64,000 nt of DNA from Amblyomma americanum (Eukaryota > Arthropoda > Arachnida > Ixodida > Ixodidae): the NCBI RefSeq assembly GCF_052857255.1, contig NW_027526502.1:478501-542500 (forward strand), in the 5' to 3' direction. The stretch's first letter is position 1. Each line of letters starts with the position of its first letter. This document shows, piece by piece, positions 1 through 11,944 of the stretch. A program made the translations under genes and the position numbers. The notes beneath the pieces are model-generated. The model was not told where the DNA came from. It ran no database searches and was given only the letters and a program-made list of their open reading frames with translations.

Positions 1-2639
1 ACACTTAAGCCCTTCAGCTTTGGACAGTTCATGGCTGCTGAAGCCACCCTCAGTCCGCGACCGTGCACGGCGCGGCTAAAGAACAGACAACCTCTTCCAA
101 AAACTCCTGCACTCCTGGAACCTCGCTTTGCAACAAGATTCTATTGAGGTGTGTTTCAAAAAGGGGAGTCTCAATGGTAACGCCGATGCCTTTAGTCGGA
201 GCTCTTAACTTGAGAATCAGCCTGAAAGCTGCTGCTTGCGGATGTTTTTCTTCCTAATCTACGATTTTGAACATATTGTTTTTGTGTAGTGTTTCGAAGT
301 GAGACGAGTTTTCTAGCTCAATGTGTCAATTTGTGAGCGCTTTCTAAGTTCTGCTGGGCTGCTCTAAGGGACTAAATGGCTGTATAAGAGGGAAAGAGCC
401 TGGCATGGCTTAATGGAGATTGTGTCACGCTTGCTGACTGAGCGGTTGAGCTTTCGGCGTACTTATAACGCTAGCAGAAAACGAGTTACTTCGAAGTCAC
501 TTTGCAGTGTCCTTTGCGGACTTGAACATGCGAAGGAAGCCTTCGCGGTGCACTGGGCTCAAGAAGCGCCGAGAAACAACCGACTTCAGTTAAGAGCATC
601 CTCTAGCGGCATCCCTCCGGACAGTGGATGCAGTCCCCTGCCCATCAGGATCTCCTTCTGCCACCGAGGCAGTCTGTTGCGTTTCGCCTAAATCGTGTGA
701 GAAAACTGGCGAGGATGCAGGGGACTTTCCCACAGGCTGCCGTTGTGTTCGTGAAGGCGACGCGGGGTCATCCCCCCCCCTATTCCCGGCTTATTCATGG
801 CAGCGGCGATAGTGTCTGCACTGAAAACCGCCAGTGCACAGCTGCCATGGCCAGCCGTAATTGACCGTCCTGAAAGGATCCAGAGGTCAGCGGGGTCCAG
901 CCATCATGTTTGACAGCAGCATTCGTCTTAAAGGAGAGGTCGCCAGCTAGCCATTTCCCTACCCCCTGTGGCCTCTTATGCATAACCCTGGCCATGCACT
1001 GATGAGGAACATGTGCGACAACCTGTGATCCGTGGGAGCGCCACTCGCAGACATTCCGGTGTCGGTACGACGTAGATGGCATCCTCCTCTCAAGCTGAAC
1101 ACGTGACAGGGGCGTGTTCCCTAAGGAGAGAGTGCATGATGAGTGCCGCAGTGAATGTTTCAGGACACTCCATCCTTGTCATACACGGCCTCAATTTAGG
1201 GATTTCAGGGAAGGTAACCAAGTGCGGCCAGGTAGCTTTTCTCATCGAGACTCTTTTACTGAGAAGCACTACCAGTTGTATGTGTACAAAATGTTAATAG
1301 TTGTATAAAGTTTTCCTTGCCTTCCCCCTAGCCCAGTCTCCAATCTTCCTCGTCCCCTCTCCAATCCGACCATGCTACCTGAGTCGCAACTCGCATTAGT
1401 GAAAGAGTTAAGGGGGCTAAATGTCTTGACAGGTTAACTTGTGATTTGAGTTTAAGTACAAAGTGTGCAAGCATTCCTCAGCAAATATTGGGCATGCGCC
1501 ATTCTGTGTGACAGACAAGGAGTTGTCACTGAAAAGGCTCCAGCCCACAACACCTTAGTTTTAACTGCAGGTGCTGTGTGAGGTCATAAAATATTTCTCT
1601 CTCATTGTGCCGAATGCACTTCTTGTTAACTGCTTTCCACTTATCTTTGTTGTTTCTGATTTACCCACAGCACCTCTAGGCACTCACTCAAACCTGTCTA
1701 TTTTGGGCAGCAGCTTTACAAGGTCCATGTGAAGCTCACCTTGCACGGAGCTCACTGAATCTTGGAAGAGCGTGCTTGACTTTGTATCTCTGAATTATAT
1801 AGGTTGTCGCGCTTCATGCTGATCTTGCTGTGTCCACCGCGTGCACCACACACTTGAAATCCACTGTGTGAACCTTGGAAAGTGTGCATGTTGATGTTCT
1901 GAATCCTGCCACAGCTGCTGCCAGAGGTTGGCAGCACATGCGAACAAGCAGATGGTGGAGTAGCATAAGCCATAACTGTTTTAACCCCTAATAAGAGCCC
2001 TTGTTTGTCCAGTGCAAACACTGTAGTCCTGAGGGTTAATAGTTTTTAACAGAGGCACACATGTAGCTGGTGATCACCTATAGAAACAGCAGAGCCCACA
2101 AGGCTTGCTTGATGCTATCCAAAGGAAACTGCGTACTGCGTACTAGTGTAATTGTTACCGATTTAATCAGATAAAAGAACGCGTGGAAGCATTTGAACTC
2201 ATTGAAAGCACTGTGCGTCACCAGTCTCATCAGATGGCTCGAGGACTATAGATAGTTCTAAGGCCCATTCAGCCCACCTGAGTGAACGGAGAGGAGCTTC
2301 TTCTCCTTCAGGTTGGCAAAATAGCTGGAATGATACCATGAAAGTAGTACGTTACTGGCTGCCCCAGTCTCTTGGTGCTTGTATGTTTTACAAATGATCT
2401 CGTCTCTGGTTCATCAAAAATATTGTTGTTCTCACCCAGTTTCAAGACAGTGGCTTGCAACTGTTCTGGAACTGGGGGAGGGTATAGAATGGGCGAGTCC
2501 CACAGGAGGAAGGGTTCAGAGTTGGTGTTTGTTCACAGACACACATTCATACGTACACACAAAAGACAAAGGAACAGTCACTGTTGTTTGACTTAGCTGA
2601 ACTCTTCAGTCTCGAGAACTCCCATATGGCACGGTGAGT
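1..2639. other. Non-coding stretch, probable PP2C intron
   Basis: No convincing exon, RNA gene or repeat was recognised here. Open frames are short, overlap each other on both strands and lack known motifs. A PP2C exon with the FDGHGG metal-binding motif was looked for, because the downstream exons need one, and was not found. The stretch is therefore probably intron of the phosphatase gene whose exons start at 4046. Confidence 0.5.
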
Positions 2640-3430
2640 GGGTCAGTCAAACACGGCTAAGATAATCAGCGCCCGCATTATCGGTTGCTTTTAAGTAATC
2701 GGTGGTGTAAATGTACTCTTGCAAAAATAGACTCCAGCGCAAAACTCTGTTGTTTATATGTCTAGCAGATTGCACGTACTGAAGTGGCTGGTGGTCGCAC
2801 TGAATGACAAACGGTTTCGCGTACATATAAATATGGAACTTCTGCACCGCCCACACTCAATCTCAATGATAGAATAACGTGTTTCTCTGGACAGTAGATT
2901 GTGACTAGCGTAGGCAACGGGGTGCAGGACGTTGTCGCTACTAGTCTGCAAGAGTACTGTGCCAAGGCTTGTTGTTGAGGCATCTGTACGAAGAATGAAT
3001 ATCTTCGATAGGTTCAGTGCTTGCAGTATGGGCGTATCACACAGTCGCCTCTTGAGAATGCTAAATGCGTTTTCGTGCACCGGTCCCCATGCGATAACAT
3101 TAGGTTGTCTTTTCTTGGTGAGATCAGTCAAGGGCTTAGTAATTTCAGCGTAGTGCGGAACAAACTTCCGGTAATAGCCGGTTATTCCCAGGAAAGAATG
3201 CAGAGCTGTCTTGTTCGTTGGTTGGTTGGCGCCTAAAATTTTTTCTAGGGTCTTCAAGAGGGGTTCCACTTTCCCGTTTTCTATACGGTGGCCTAAAAAA
3301 CAGGCGGTGCGCTCTATTTCGCACTTGCTCGGCTTAATGGTCAGTCTCTAACTGCTCTTGCCACGTGTCTGTGGCGATGACGACATCATCAAGCTCACAC
3401 AATCCACTGTGGTGATCAAGTGACTTTGGC
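2640..3430 (-). mobile_element. Ty3/gypsy-type LTR retrotransposon pol remnant (RT palm to RNase H)
   Basis: On the minus strand this encodes the end of a reverse transcriptase and the start of RNase H in broken frames. At about 3420-3340 there is a degenerate YLDDV-like box (read as ELDDVVIA), followed by the connecting motif LHSFLGITGYYRKFVPHYAE and then FILRTDAS, PVAYASHNLLSRETRYS and CDHQPLQYV. This order is diagnostic of Ty3/gypsy pol. The frame shifts near 2850 and again upstream of 3269, the RT amino end is missing, and no integrase or LTR was recognised. It is an old truncated copy, inserted antisense to the surrounding phosphatase gene. Family assignment within gypsy is not possible by eye. 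Confidence 0.88.
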
Positions 3431-4045
3431 ACTTGGCTACAGTATTGAATCCTGGCGGTGGCAGCCATATTTCTGTGGAGGTAAAATCGCCCTTTATTGT
3501 TCCTTAAGGGCCCCTAGTGGGGAGCATGTACTACATAAGGGTGGGGAGTATGTGAATCCTATAGCAATGAAAAGGGCAAGCACAAATTTTGAGAGGGCAT
3601 TGCAAAAGAGTGAAGCGAACATATGTGTGTACACTGTGGCCATCCAGCAATACAAGTAAGAGCAAAAATGCCTTGCTGCCGTGCAATGGCGGTGCACGTT
3701 CAAAACCTCATATGGTCAAAACTAATCCGGAGACTGCCACTGCTGCATTCTTGAAAGCCCACGTGGAGTTTCTGGATGTTGCACATCACGTGTAGTGATC
3801 CTCAGGTGCTGTTGGAGGTGATGCAGCCTGTCTCTTGTTATCTCTCTCTGTGCCCCTGTCCCATGGCAGAACTGGCACAGCAGCCTCTGTGGTCTTATTT
3901 CCATGACCTTGCAGCAGTCCAGATTACTGCAGTACAAAGCATACTAGTGCTCAGCCAATGGCTCTCAGGCAAGGGAGTGTAGCCATTGGTACCACCAGGA
4001 GAGTGCGCCCACACTGAGGCTGCTGTGCATGTCATGTGGCTGCAG
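3431..4045. other. Intron upstream of PP2C exon
   Basis: No gene or repeat was recognised. The stretch ends in the 3' splice site TGTGGCTGCAG immediately before the phosphatase exon that starts at 4046. Confidence 0.5.
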
Positions 4046-4238
4046 GTGGCTTCAGATTACGCTCAGCAGCACCTGTTTGCATCCCTGATGCCGAAGCTAG
4101 TGGCAGCGGCCAAGCGGCGGAGGCCAGACGAGCCAGTGGAGCAGCTGCTGGCCGAATTCACGCAGCTGCTCACGGACGCTATCCTGCAGCTGGACGCTGA
4201 CCTGTTGGCCATCCTCAAGGAGCGCCATGACCTCTCCG
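4046..4238 (+). CDS. PPM1L-like: PP2C-family protein phosphatase, PPM1L-like, internal exon a
   Basis: This exon encodes 64 residues of a metal-dependent Ser/Thr phosphatase. It begins VASDYAQQHLFASLMPKL and continues with the helical stretch ending LKERHDLSG. In PPM1L orthologues this helical region lies between the DGHGG motif and the GTT(C/L)L strand. The 3' splice site is CTGCAG|GTGGCT and the 5' splice site CTCTCCG|GTAAG. The exon starts in phase 0 and ends with one base of a split glycine codon that is completed exactly by the next exon at 4988. PPM1L is known as an ER-anchored phosphatase acting on stress-kinase and ceramide-transport pathways; that role is from family knowledge. The N-terminal membrane anchor and the DGHGG exon must lie left of the window. 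Confidence 0.85.
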
Positions 4239-4987
4239 GTAAGATGCTCTTTGCTCCGGCAGGCATGCTGAGGCTGGCCAAACACGGTGGTACAGTATGC
4301 ATGACATTATGGAAGGATAAAACAAACAAAAAAGTGCACTTTTGCATTGTGATTGCTCAAAGCAGAGGTGGTCAGCCATCTTGTCCACCTCACTTGTGGC
4401 ATTTGGTAAAACCCACTTGGAGAATTTCGCACAATGCCCAAGCTTAGAATCATCCGAATGTGATTGGTCCCCACGATAGACAATAGAGAACAAAGCAAAG
4501 AGGTCATCTTTGCACTGTTTTCTTGACTCTCTAGACTTGAACTTCGGATTATTTGGCCAGATATTGCAATTTCGCCATGGGCGGATTTATGAAAGTCTGT
4601 GGGCTATTGTATGGCTGCTGAATATTCAGAAATTCTCTAATATGAATGTGAACCGAAAACAAACATTTAATTCGTATCCACAGTTTCAAATATTCACACA
4701 ACCCTACCGTTTCCTGTTTGTTTCAGCCAGTGCGTTTGAGAGTTTCACTCTAACAGGAATCGTCTTTTCTTGACCTGTACCTCTTAATTCCTCTTACAGA
4801 GTAATAATTTAATGGCAGTTGTGGTGGACCCATCCAACAGATCTTGGGTCACTTGACCGGGGTGCACAGTCTCCTTGATTGTAGTTGACAAGTCCACTGC
4901 CAGCTTGGTGGGTTGTCATGCAAGCCTTGGTCTGCTGCCTTTCATAGTGTGGATGATGGCGATTTGCATTCCTGTGGTGGGGTGCAG

Positions 4988-5118
4988 GGTCAACCCTGCT
5001 GGTGGCACTGGTGTATGGCAGCCGCCTGGTGGTGGCCAACGTTGGTGACTCGCGTGGTGTGCTGGCCGACCTCCGGGGACAGGCCCTGCCCCTTTCTTTT
5101 GATCACAAGCCCCAGCAG
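4988..5118 (+). CDS. PPM1L-like: PP2C-family protein phosphatase, PPM1L-like, internal exon b
   Basis: The exon encodes STLLVALVYGSRL followed by VVANVGDSRGVLADLRGQ and the end LSFDHKPQQ. VANVGDSRGVL is the conserved PP2C motif and SFDHKP matches the (S/T)xDHKP motif. Splice sites are GGTGCAG|GGTCA and CAGCAG|GTAGGC. Two leading bases complete the glycine codon left by exon a and the exon ends on a codon boundary, so the 30790 exon continues in frame with LKEHKR. The join DHKPQQ-LKEHKRI resembles DHKPYQLKERKRI of vertebrate PPM1L, as recalled and not searched. Confidence 0.9.
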
Positions 5119-6021
5119 GTAGGCATCCTGCGCCTGACGAAGGCAGTCTGCTTTAGCTTGCCATGTCAGGCAGTGTTTCTGAAGACCTTCCTTGTAACTT
5201 TGATCGGCATGCACACATGTGAGAGCTCTAATGTTTGTGTTTTCTACCTTGTCTTTAAGTGATATCATTAGAGTTGTCGTCACACCAAAACAGAACACTG
5301 CTGATGTCTAGGACCAAATTTGCTGATTTGACCTTGTGACATCACAAGCTGCCCTGATGGGCCACCCTGATTAGTCAAGGCAGGTCGTGTGACCATATGA
5401 TGTCATCACAGCCTGCCCACCACGGCAGGTGGCAATTAAATTGATTGGTCAAAAGACCTGAGCAGCCTAGTTTCCGGACAGCAACATAGATAACAAATTG
5501 AAATAAAAAAGCTGGAAAAAAATTTAATATAAGCAAATGTCCGCACTGTCAAACCATAGCAGACACGTGCTACTGCAGCTAGCAGTCCAAATATGACAGT
5601 TGATGGACCGACAGTTGAAAAGAAACTGACACATACTTGCAACAGAAGTTGCGACAAACGTGAAATCTGATGCTATCGCATTCCACTACTAAGGAGATGT
5701 AAGCATCCCCATAGTATTTTTTTCTTTTGCTCTCTGTTTCTTTATTAGTCTCAACCAGACAAGTGTTTATCCAGCTCTCTACTTCGTCCTCTCCCGAACA
5801 CAATCCGTATGTTTCCCTCCCATACTCCTTTTCTTTTTGAGCAGTCCACACCGTGTGCCTTATCCCTTTTCTGGCTTGAAAGTGCCAGGTGCTGCTCAGT
5901 GCTTCTCTCTCTTGTCTGTCCCATCCTACATTAGCGTTTACCATCAAGCTCAGCTTCGCACCTGAGTGCATATAGGCTTTTTCAGAGCTGTTGCCGTGGG
6001 TGGTCCCAGGAACATTCCATG
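5119..6021. other. Intronic stretch, nothing recognised
   Basis: A minus-strand open frame of about 130 codons (5971-5579) has no recognisable domain and no supporting splice sites. I see no repeat family I can name. Confidence 0.4.
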
Positions 6022-6110
6022 ACTACAGCGCAACGAACAGGACATAGAAGAAGGACACAGACAGGGACACAACGCATCGCTGACTCACAACTGAAATCTT
6101 TATTAGCTGC
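6022..6110 (+). repeat. Dispersed repeat end, possibly Penelope-like
   Basis: The segment has the layout GCGCAACGAACAGGACA, then AGAAGGACACAGACAGG, then CTGACTCACAACTGAAAT and a TTTATT-type end. A related layout (AACAAGAAGAGACGG, then AACTGAAAGTTTATTGAAA) occurs at about 33585-33665. I associate this layout with terminal regions of tick retroelements, possibly Penelope-like, but no coding part is adjacent. The class is a guess. Confidence 0.3.
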
Positions 6111-6706
6111 CAGCCGGAATAAGTACCCGAATGGCAGCCAGAAATGGAAAGCAATGCACACAAGTCACAAATATAAAAAAAACTCAAAACAAAGCACACG
6201 CGTGTCAACATTCGCAGTCGAGGTATCGCTTTTTTTTTTTTCTGACAGCGATAGATACGGAGGGTGCGCTTATACATTCTTCTGGGAGCCTTGCTATCAT
6301 GTGTGCTTCTATAATTTCTCTTGTCATCGAGTCACGGTTCCTACCTATCACAATGCAATCCTTGTACAATGGCTTGCAGGCATCGATGTCGTCATCGTCA
6401 TCATCATCATCACTTTTGCATGACACATGACACTGATGTGTTGTTCGTTCATTCAGACCAGCGCACTAGAGAAGTAGCTGAAGCTTTCATATTATCAGAA
6501 AAAGTAAAGGGTGTGTGAGTACGCATCTATCGCATTATCTCTTCAGGAAATCAATATGCTACAAAGTGGGTAGCGGTTCTGCGGATGCACACATGGTTTT
6601 AAAGTAGTTTTACCGTTTACCACCACTAGGAGTTCGTTGACATTGCGCATGTGTGCTGCTTTTTTGTGTGTGTATATATGACGTGTTTCTTCCCAATAAA
6701 AAGTTG

Positions 6707-7365
6707 TACCATATTTACGCAATTGTAAGTTGATCCCCCTAAATCACATTGCCAAAAAATAAAAAAAAAACTTCCGAGGTCGTTTAAGCTTGACCTTGAA
6801 TAGTTGAATAGCATTATCCAGCGGCCGCCCTTTATCGCCAGCCACTATCGGCTGCTGAGCACGGGCATGCATGTGGGCAATCCAAAACGAAAATGCATTA
6901 GTCACTGGGCTACTCGTCCTCACTAGCACTGCTGTCGTGATCGCTGCTGTGGTCCCACAGTGCGTCATTCTAACGTCGTCGTCCAGCGAAATCCCGCACT
7001 TCGAAAACAGCCATATCACGACATCGCATGGAACAGCTGAAATGTTTCCTCGCTGCAGCTGCCACACCTGTATCACCCGTTGCGAACATCAAGCTTGTGA
7101 CCCAGCGCGCAGCTGTTCGTTTCTTCGGCACAAGAAATGGCAGCCATCTTGGATGTAGTCGTGAACGAGCGCAGCCAGCACCAAGAGCAATGCGACGGAG
7201 CCACGCAGCAAAAATGCAACCATGCTGTAGCATGCCTGATATCTCGTTTGTCTCGCCTTTACTTATAGTGCGACATTTTCGTTTCGATTGTAAGTTGACC
7301 CCTCCCTCCACTTCGGAATTTCGAATTTAAAAGATAGGTCGACTTACAATCGTGTAACTACGGTA
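6707..7365 (-). mobile_element. TA-flanked pogo/Tigger-derived short element
   Basis: The left end reads TA-CCATATTTACGCAATTG and the right end, reverse complemented, TA-CCGTAGTTACACGATTG. Both continue with TAAGT(T/C)GA(T/C)C, giving terminal inverted repeats of about 28 bp flanked by TA. On the minus strand the interior has an open stretch containing VIWLFSKCGISLDDDV and, one frame over, LWDHSSDHDSSASEDE before a stop. This resembles the acidic C-terminus of Tigger-type transposases. A second TIR-like copy lies just inside the right end (7277-7353), forming a local hairpin. The best reading is an internally deleted pogo element that kept its ends and the last part of the transposase. Confidence 0.65.
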
Positions 7366-7439
7366 AGTTCAGCACTGGTTTGTATGTCTCGTCTTCTTGG
7401 TCTGTGTGTGTTTGCGCTGTTGAGCCACCATTATGCATT

Positions 7440-8129
7440 AACACCAACTAGCCCAATCTGCAGTTCTTCTACAATGATGTCTCATCTGCATTGAATATTT
7501 GTGACGGCAAAAGCTGTCACCAATCTCTGGCCACTCTTTGAACAGCCACTTCTTTGTCAGCGCTGCTGGTCACCTCGCTTTCACCCAAGAGGGCCTTTCC
7601 GACGATGCTGTAACGACTCTTAAAAACGCTGCTGCCAACCAGTGCCACCAGTGAAGCTCTCTTCTCTGAAGGCTACAGCAAGCCATTTCGCTTTCTCCAT
7701 GAGCATTGGGCCGTCAGCAGGGATGTTTCTGGCACGTGTCTCTAAAAACCAGGCGTATAAAGCTTTATCGACCTTGTCGTAGGTCGGAGCACACATACAA
7801 CACGCCCCGGGGGGACTGGATTGCGCTGCCTTCAGCTTCACGTTGGCTTTGTTCTTCAGGATTGTACTCAGCGTGTTGCGAGGAATTCCGAACGCGCTGG
7901 CGACCAACGACTTTTTCTCGTCATCCTCCACCCGTTGAATGATGTCCACCTTTGTTGTCAAATCCAAATTCTTGCATTTTTTCGCATTCCTGGCTCTCAA
8001 ACACGAGACCAAAGCAAAAACACACGGCACTGCACAAGTCGCAAGCAAACTCTCATTGGCCTCGCGAACAAAGCGAAAAGAATGACCACCGGACTGTGCC
8101 ACGCCAGTCACATGCCCAAGCAGCACCAA
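7440..8129 (-). pseudogene. pogo/Tigger transposase N-terminal remnant (CENP-B-type HTH)
   Basis: The minus-strand frame encodes a CENP-B/Psq-type helix-turn-helix: KNLDLTTKVDIIQRVEDDEK, then SLVASAFGIPRNTLSTILKN. A second DNA-binding module follows (KALYAWFLETRARNIPADGP). After a frame change near 7620 it continues with FKSRYSIVGKALLGES, a stop, and then IFNADETSL, where the Asp would be the first catalytic residue of the DDE nuclease. The rest of the catalytic domain is absent. It sits directly beside the 6707-7365 element in the same orientation and could be the other half of one disrupted Tigger copy. It is certainly not functional. Confidence 0.75.
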
Positions 8130-8179
8130 CAGCAGTGACAGTCAAAATGGCCAAAACGTTGGTGACAGCTAGCTGACGT

Positions 8180-9085
8180 CGCTTTTTTTGGCTACGCCAG
8201 CAGAGTCTGCCAACCTGCATGCAGAAATCGGGCGACTGCGGGCCTGCAGCCAGCACGATTTCCCTCTTCCCAGCCCCTTAAATCCCCCTATGGCCATTCC
8301 CATTTCCGTTCACACCCCACAAAGTTCTCATCATGAGACACCTACTTGTACAGCTCCGCACGAAGGTGTCCAAGGCCAGCGCCGTGCACAAGATGAGATT
8401 TAGGGAAGATCGTGAACTCTATTAGGAGAAGCCCACTTCCAGGGTGGGGCATATTGGGAGAAGCGCGCTTACGGGGGTGCGGCGTGGCATGGAGTTCAAT
8501 GTCTTAAATATGGGATGCACGGTAGTTCGATAAACGCAAACAGATTTGCTATACTTTTGCATAGGATTGCCAAGGGGATTTTGCAACTGTTCGACATAGG
8601 CAATAATTCATTATATATCCAGGCTCGATATATCTGGGATCGACTGTACATCAATTTGTAGCATATTGGTTATACTTTATATAAAATATAGATATACATA
8701 ACCTTAGCAAATACAAGTGGCAGAAATACCTTATTCTTGAAGACATATGAGTTTAATTATGTTTCTCCGACACAAACTGCTTTTGTATTGCGGATGTATT
8801 GTATCTTTTTATCATCGTCTATTTTCCTGCTTCTATTATGTGAACTTGTGTACACCCGATTATATTGGACCCTTTTGAGCTGTTGACACGATTTTTTTTT
8901 TTTCCTGCTAGATATGTTTCTTTCATTTTCTGTGCGTTGAATTGTTATCTTCATATGTATAAATAGTCTGCGACGAGTTAACACAGATACATGTTCATTT
9001 CTCACATCAAAACTATTTCAGATATAGCACCTGTCTTACTGCACATTCCATTGCATACTTTTTTTTTCGCTGGTTCTAAGTCCTG
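8180..9085. other. Intronic stretch, nothing recognised
   Basis: The sequence is AT-rich toward the right with no coding signal. No gene, tRNA or nameable repeat was seen. Confidence 0.4.
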
Positions 9086-9109
9086 CATATATATATATAT
9101 ATATATATA

Positions 9110-9158
<49 letters not shown>
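9086..9158. repeat. Compound microsatellite (AT)n-(GT)n
   Basis: An uninterrupted alternating AT run (about 9086-9110) passes directly into an alternating GT run up to 9158. Such compound tracts are length-polymorphic and error-prone in assembly. Confidence 0.95.
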
Positions 9159-9164
<6 letters not shown>

Positions 9165-9175
9165 AATAACGTGAC

Positions 9176-9311
9176 AGTCTGTTGGCCTTGTCAATTAGGG
9201 GTGGGAGCCTCGTCAAGCTACTGAGTTTGTGGCTTTTTGCTCCTACCCTAGCATTTTTTTCTCTTCTTCAGGACAAAAAATGCTGAATAAAGTTGATTGA
9301 TTGATTGATTG
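9176..9311 (+). mobile_element. LINE 3' end with (TTGA)n tail
   Basis: The segment GGGAGCCTCGTCAAGCTACTG leads to AATAAAGTTGATTGATTGA at 9285-9311. AATAAAGTTGA followed by a short tandem TTGA tail is the usual 3' end of I/Jockey-group non-LTR elements in arthropods. No coding part remains, so this is a severely 5'-truncated insertion. Confidence 0.55.
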
Positions 9312-10007
9312 ACTTCTGAACGAAAAATACGCCAGAGGTGAATGTGCAAAACTTCGAAAATTTGTTGGTTAAATGTGCTGGTAACGCAAAAAAGAATACA
9401 AGCAAAACAAAAATAAGCCGCTACACTGAGCTGCAAGTTGATTACATTAAAATTAAAATATACTAAGCATTGCACATGTGCTTAGCCGCCATGTGATTTT
9501 CAGCTGCGTATATAATATGTACGCTGCACTTTCCATGGCCTTTCAAGTTATGGAATATGACTGCTGCGCCACTAGAAAAAGCGGTCGTACAAGGACATGA
9601 AGTGGAGGTATACGTACGGGATGTGCTGCACATTAAATGTGTTCAGAGCTCTGCTGTTTTTTTTTTTATAGCAGAGCTTGCAGCTCCTCCTTTTCTCGGG
9701 TTTTTTTTTTCTTTTTTCCGGTGGGTAGCGAATAAATTTTGTGGGTGAAAAGGGGGATGGGGCTTCCTTGACATCATCATCATAATAAAAATGTGCTGGT
9801 GCATTGGGCAAAACATCTTGGCAGTATATTACAAAGACCTTAAAGCAACAAATAAAACCACTCTCATCATTTACAGATCAAGTGCACCGCATAAAATACA
9901 ATGTGAACAGTAAAACGAAGTGTGTCAGCATGCAGCGATGTCCCGGGTCTCTGAGACGAAGTCTTGCAATCGAAACTGAAATCCGACCATTCCATGTAGT
10001 TGTCTTA

Positions 10008-10469
10008 GGCCCGTTTCACATGCTGCGTATTTTGCCGCACCGACACTGCGAATTCGGTGCCGCCGCTGACACCGCAATGCGATTGCCGCTCAGTCCTTTC
10101 ACATGCAACACAGAACCTGCGAATTCGTTCGGTTGTGACAACAGGGTTGCTAGATGGGTGCTTATCCAACCTGTGAATAAATGCGGGAGTAATGTAACAT
10201 GGAATGTGTTTATGTTGTTGTAGTCATGCGCACTTTTAGATACAAGGTAACATTTCGTATCTTTTTATCAAACAGTTACGAATTATTCGAAGAGTACACG
10301 ATGGCCAAAGCTAAGCCTGGCCAAAGCCAAGCCTGACAGAGAGCCAAGCAGTGGATGCTCCCTATTGGTCAGTCGCAAAGCTTACACACCGATGCTGCGA
10401 ATGAATTTCAACCGGGCGGAAATCGTTCGCAAGCCGTCCGCGGCAAGAGCGGAGCATGTGGAATGGGCC
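10008..10469. mobile_element. PIF/Harbinger-type MITE with TTA target duplication
   Basis: The left end is GGCCCGTTTCACATGCTGCG and the right end, reverse complemented, GGCCCATTCCACATGCTCCG. They match at 16 of 20 positions. The 462-bp element is flanked on both sides by TTA (10005-10007 and 10470-10472). A 3-bp TTA/TAA duplication with a G/C-rich end is the hallmark of PIF/Harbinger elements. No transposase is encoded, so it is non-autonomous. Confidence 0.8.
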
Positions 10470-10472
10470 TTA

Positions 10473-11832
10473 CTCACCTCTGCTGCTGTGAAAAAAAATT
10501 GAGCATATGAATCGACAAAAGTGGTCAGTGTAGCCTCTCGTCATTGAGGAGCGCAAGGCAAAGCAGACACATGATCGCCAACCGCCAGACTGTATCCGGT
10601 CAGTTTCATTTTTCACGTCACCTCCTTTCTTCAGAACATGAAAAAACAAAAATGAAACCAGAGAGATGGTATTATAGAAGCAAACTAGATGGCACAGCTT
10701 GTCTGGGAACGCCAGTCTGATATTTTGGCGGCATGTTCAAAACGTCATTCATATATGACCGATGGCCTGTGGCACAGTAGCGAAAAAGTTAAATGACACC
10801 GAGGCTGCGGAAGACAGACGACTTCATTTCACGCAAAGCATTCATTTTCATCTGGACTCAAACTCCCCCCTCGCATCATATTCATAGCTGTATTATATTT
10901 CTGCAAATACTGTACTTCCACAAGACTTAGACATTTTTAGACAAAATTGAAAGCATGATAACATAAAATATGATTACGGAAAGTAAATTATCAGCACATA
11001 ACGGAATGATTAGAGCAGGATGGAAATTATTTATACTCCGTTTCACACATCAGGTGCAATGCTGTCAAAGCTAGTGCTCTTGTTTGCGCAGCCTGCATCT
11101 GCTACCAAAAAGTAATGCGTTCCTTGTGGTGAGCGAACATAGTAAATGCTTTGCCTGCAGGCTTATTACACAACATATTTGTCATGAGCTTGATTATATG
11201 CACTGTTATTGCTGACGACAAGCTGTCGCTTTCTCATGCCTTAGACCACTCGGCCACAGAACAAGCACGGGGTAACACACCTCCCTTTATTTTCCCGTGC
11301 GGACTACTTCCGTACCTTTCACAGCGCTGCACCGGATGTATGAACCTGAGTATAGAAGTGTCTCCTTTTTTGAACCAACGCTCTTTGTTTAGTAAGCAGC
11401 CGAAATACGAGACAGCATCTATCCTCTGAGCCATGCTGCTGCCAATAACTCACACAGTACTAAAGACACTGATATAATAAAGATCTTTAGCAAATTCACT
11501 ATAGAGGGTTTCTACTATATGTTTAAAACTACCTTAGTGCTCTCAACTGTAGCTTTAATAAAACTTATGCATATCAGTCAATGTCATGGTCATTAGTGCC
11601 ATTGCATGCCGCCTAGTGATGCGGCAGTCATCGTGTGCCTGATGAGTGCTGCATAGAGTTAGTGTACTGACTATATTTCAGATGCTTGATATCAGGGTTT
11701 GGATGTGTCTACCATGGGAAAGCGAGATTACCTTATCGAAAAAATTTAGGTTTTAAATTGTTCCGCTCTGTCTTTCAGTGCCACAGCCGGGCATTCGTCA
11801 AATAAATTTTAGTTGATGAAAGTTTGTCGATT
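10473..11832. other. Intronic stretch, nothing recognised
   Basis: No coding domain, RNA gene or nameable repeat was seen. The composition is AT-rich with short open frames only. Confidence 0.4.
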
Positions 11833-11940
11833 GGTTTGATTTTATGGGGTTTAACATCCCAAAGCAACTCAGGCTATGTGGGATGCCGTAGTGGAGGGCT
11901 CAGAATTTCGAAAGCCTGGGGGTCTTAAACATGTACTGAC
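11833..11940. mobile_element. SINE body fragment
   Basis: The stretch GGGGTTTAACATCCCAAAGC, then AACTCAGGCTATG and GATGCCGTAGTGGAGGGCTC resembles the body of tRNA-derived SINEs in ticks. The GCCGTAGTGGAGGGCTC block also occurs in the SINE copies at 44.7, 50.4 and 50.9 kb. No tRNA-like head is attached. Confidence 0.6.
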
Positions 11941-11944
11941 TTAG

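Noticed and set aside
1..4045. Missing N-terminal PP2C exons (FDGHGG motif)
   Set aside because: Looked for in all frames and not found. They must lie left of the window.
6370..6415. ATC/TCA triplet run as coding poly-Ser or poly-Asp
   Set aside because: Simple repeat, likely the tail of an ATG-repeat LINE; no gene context.
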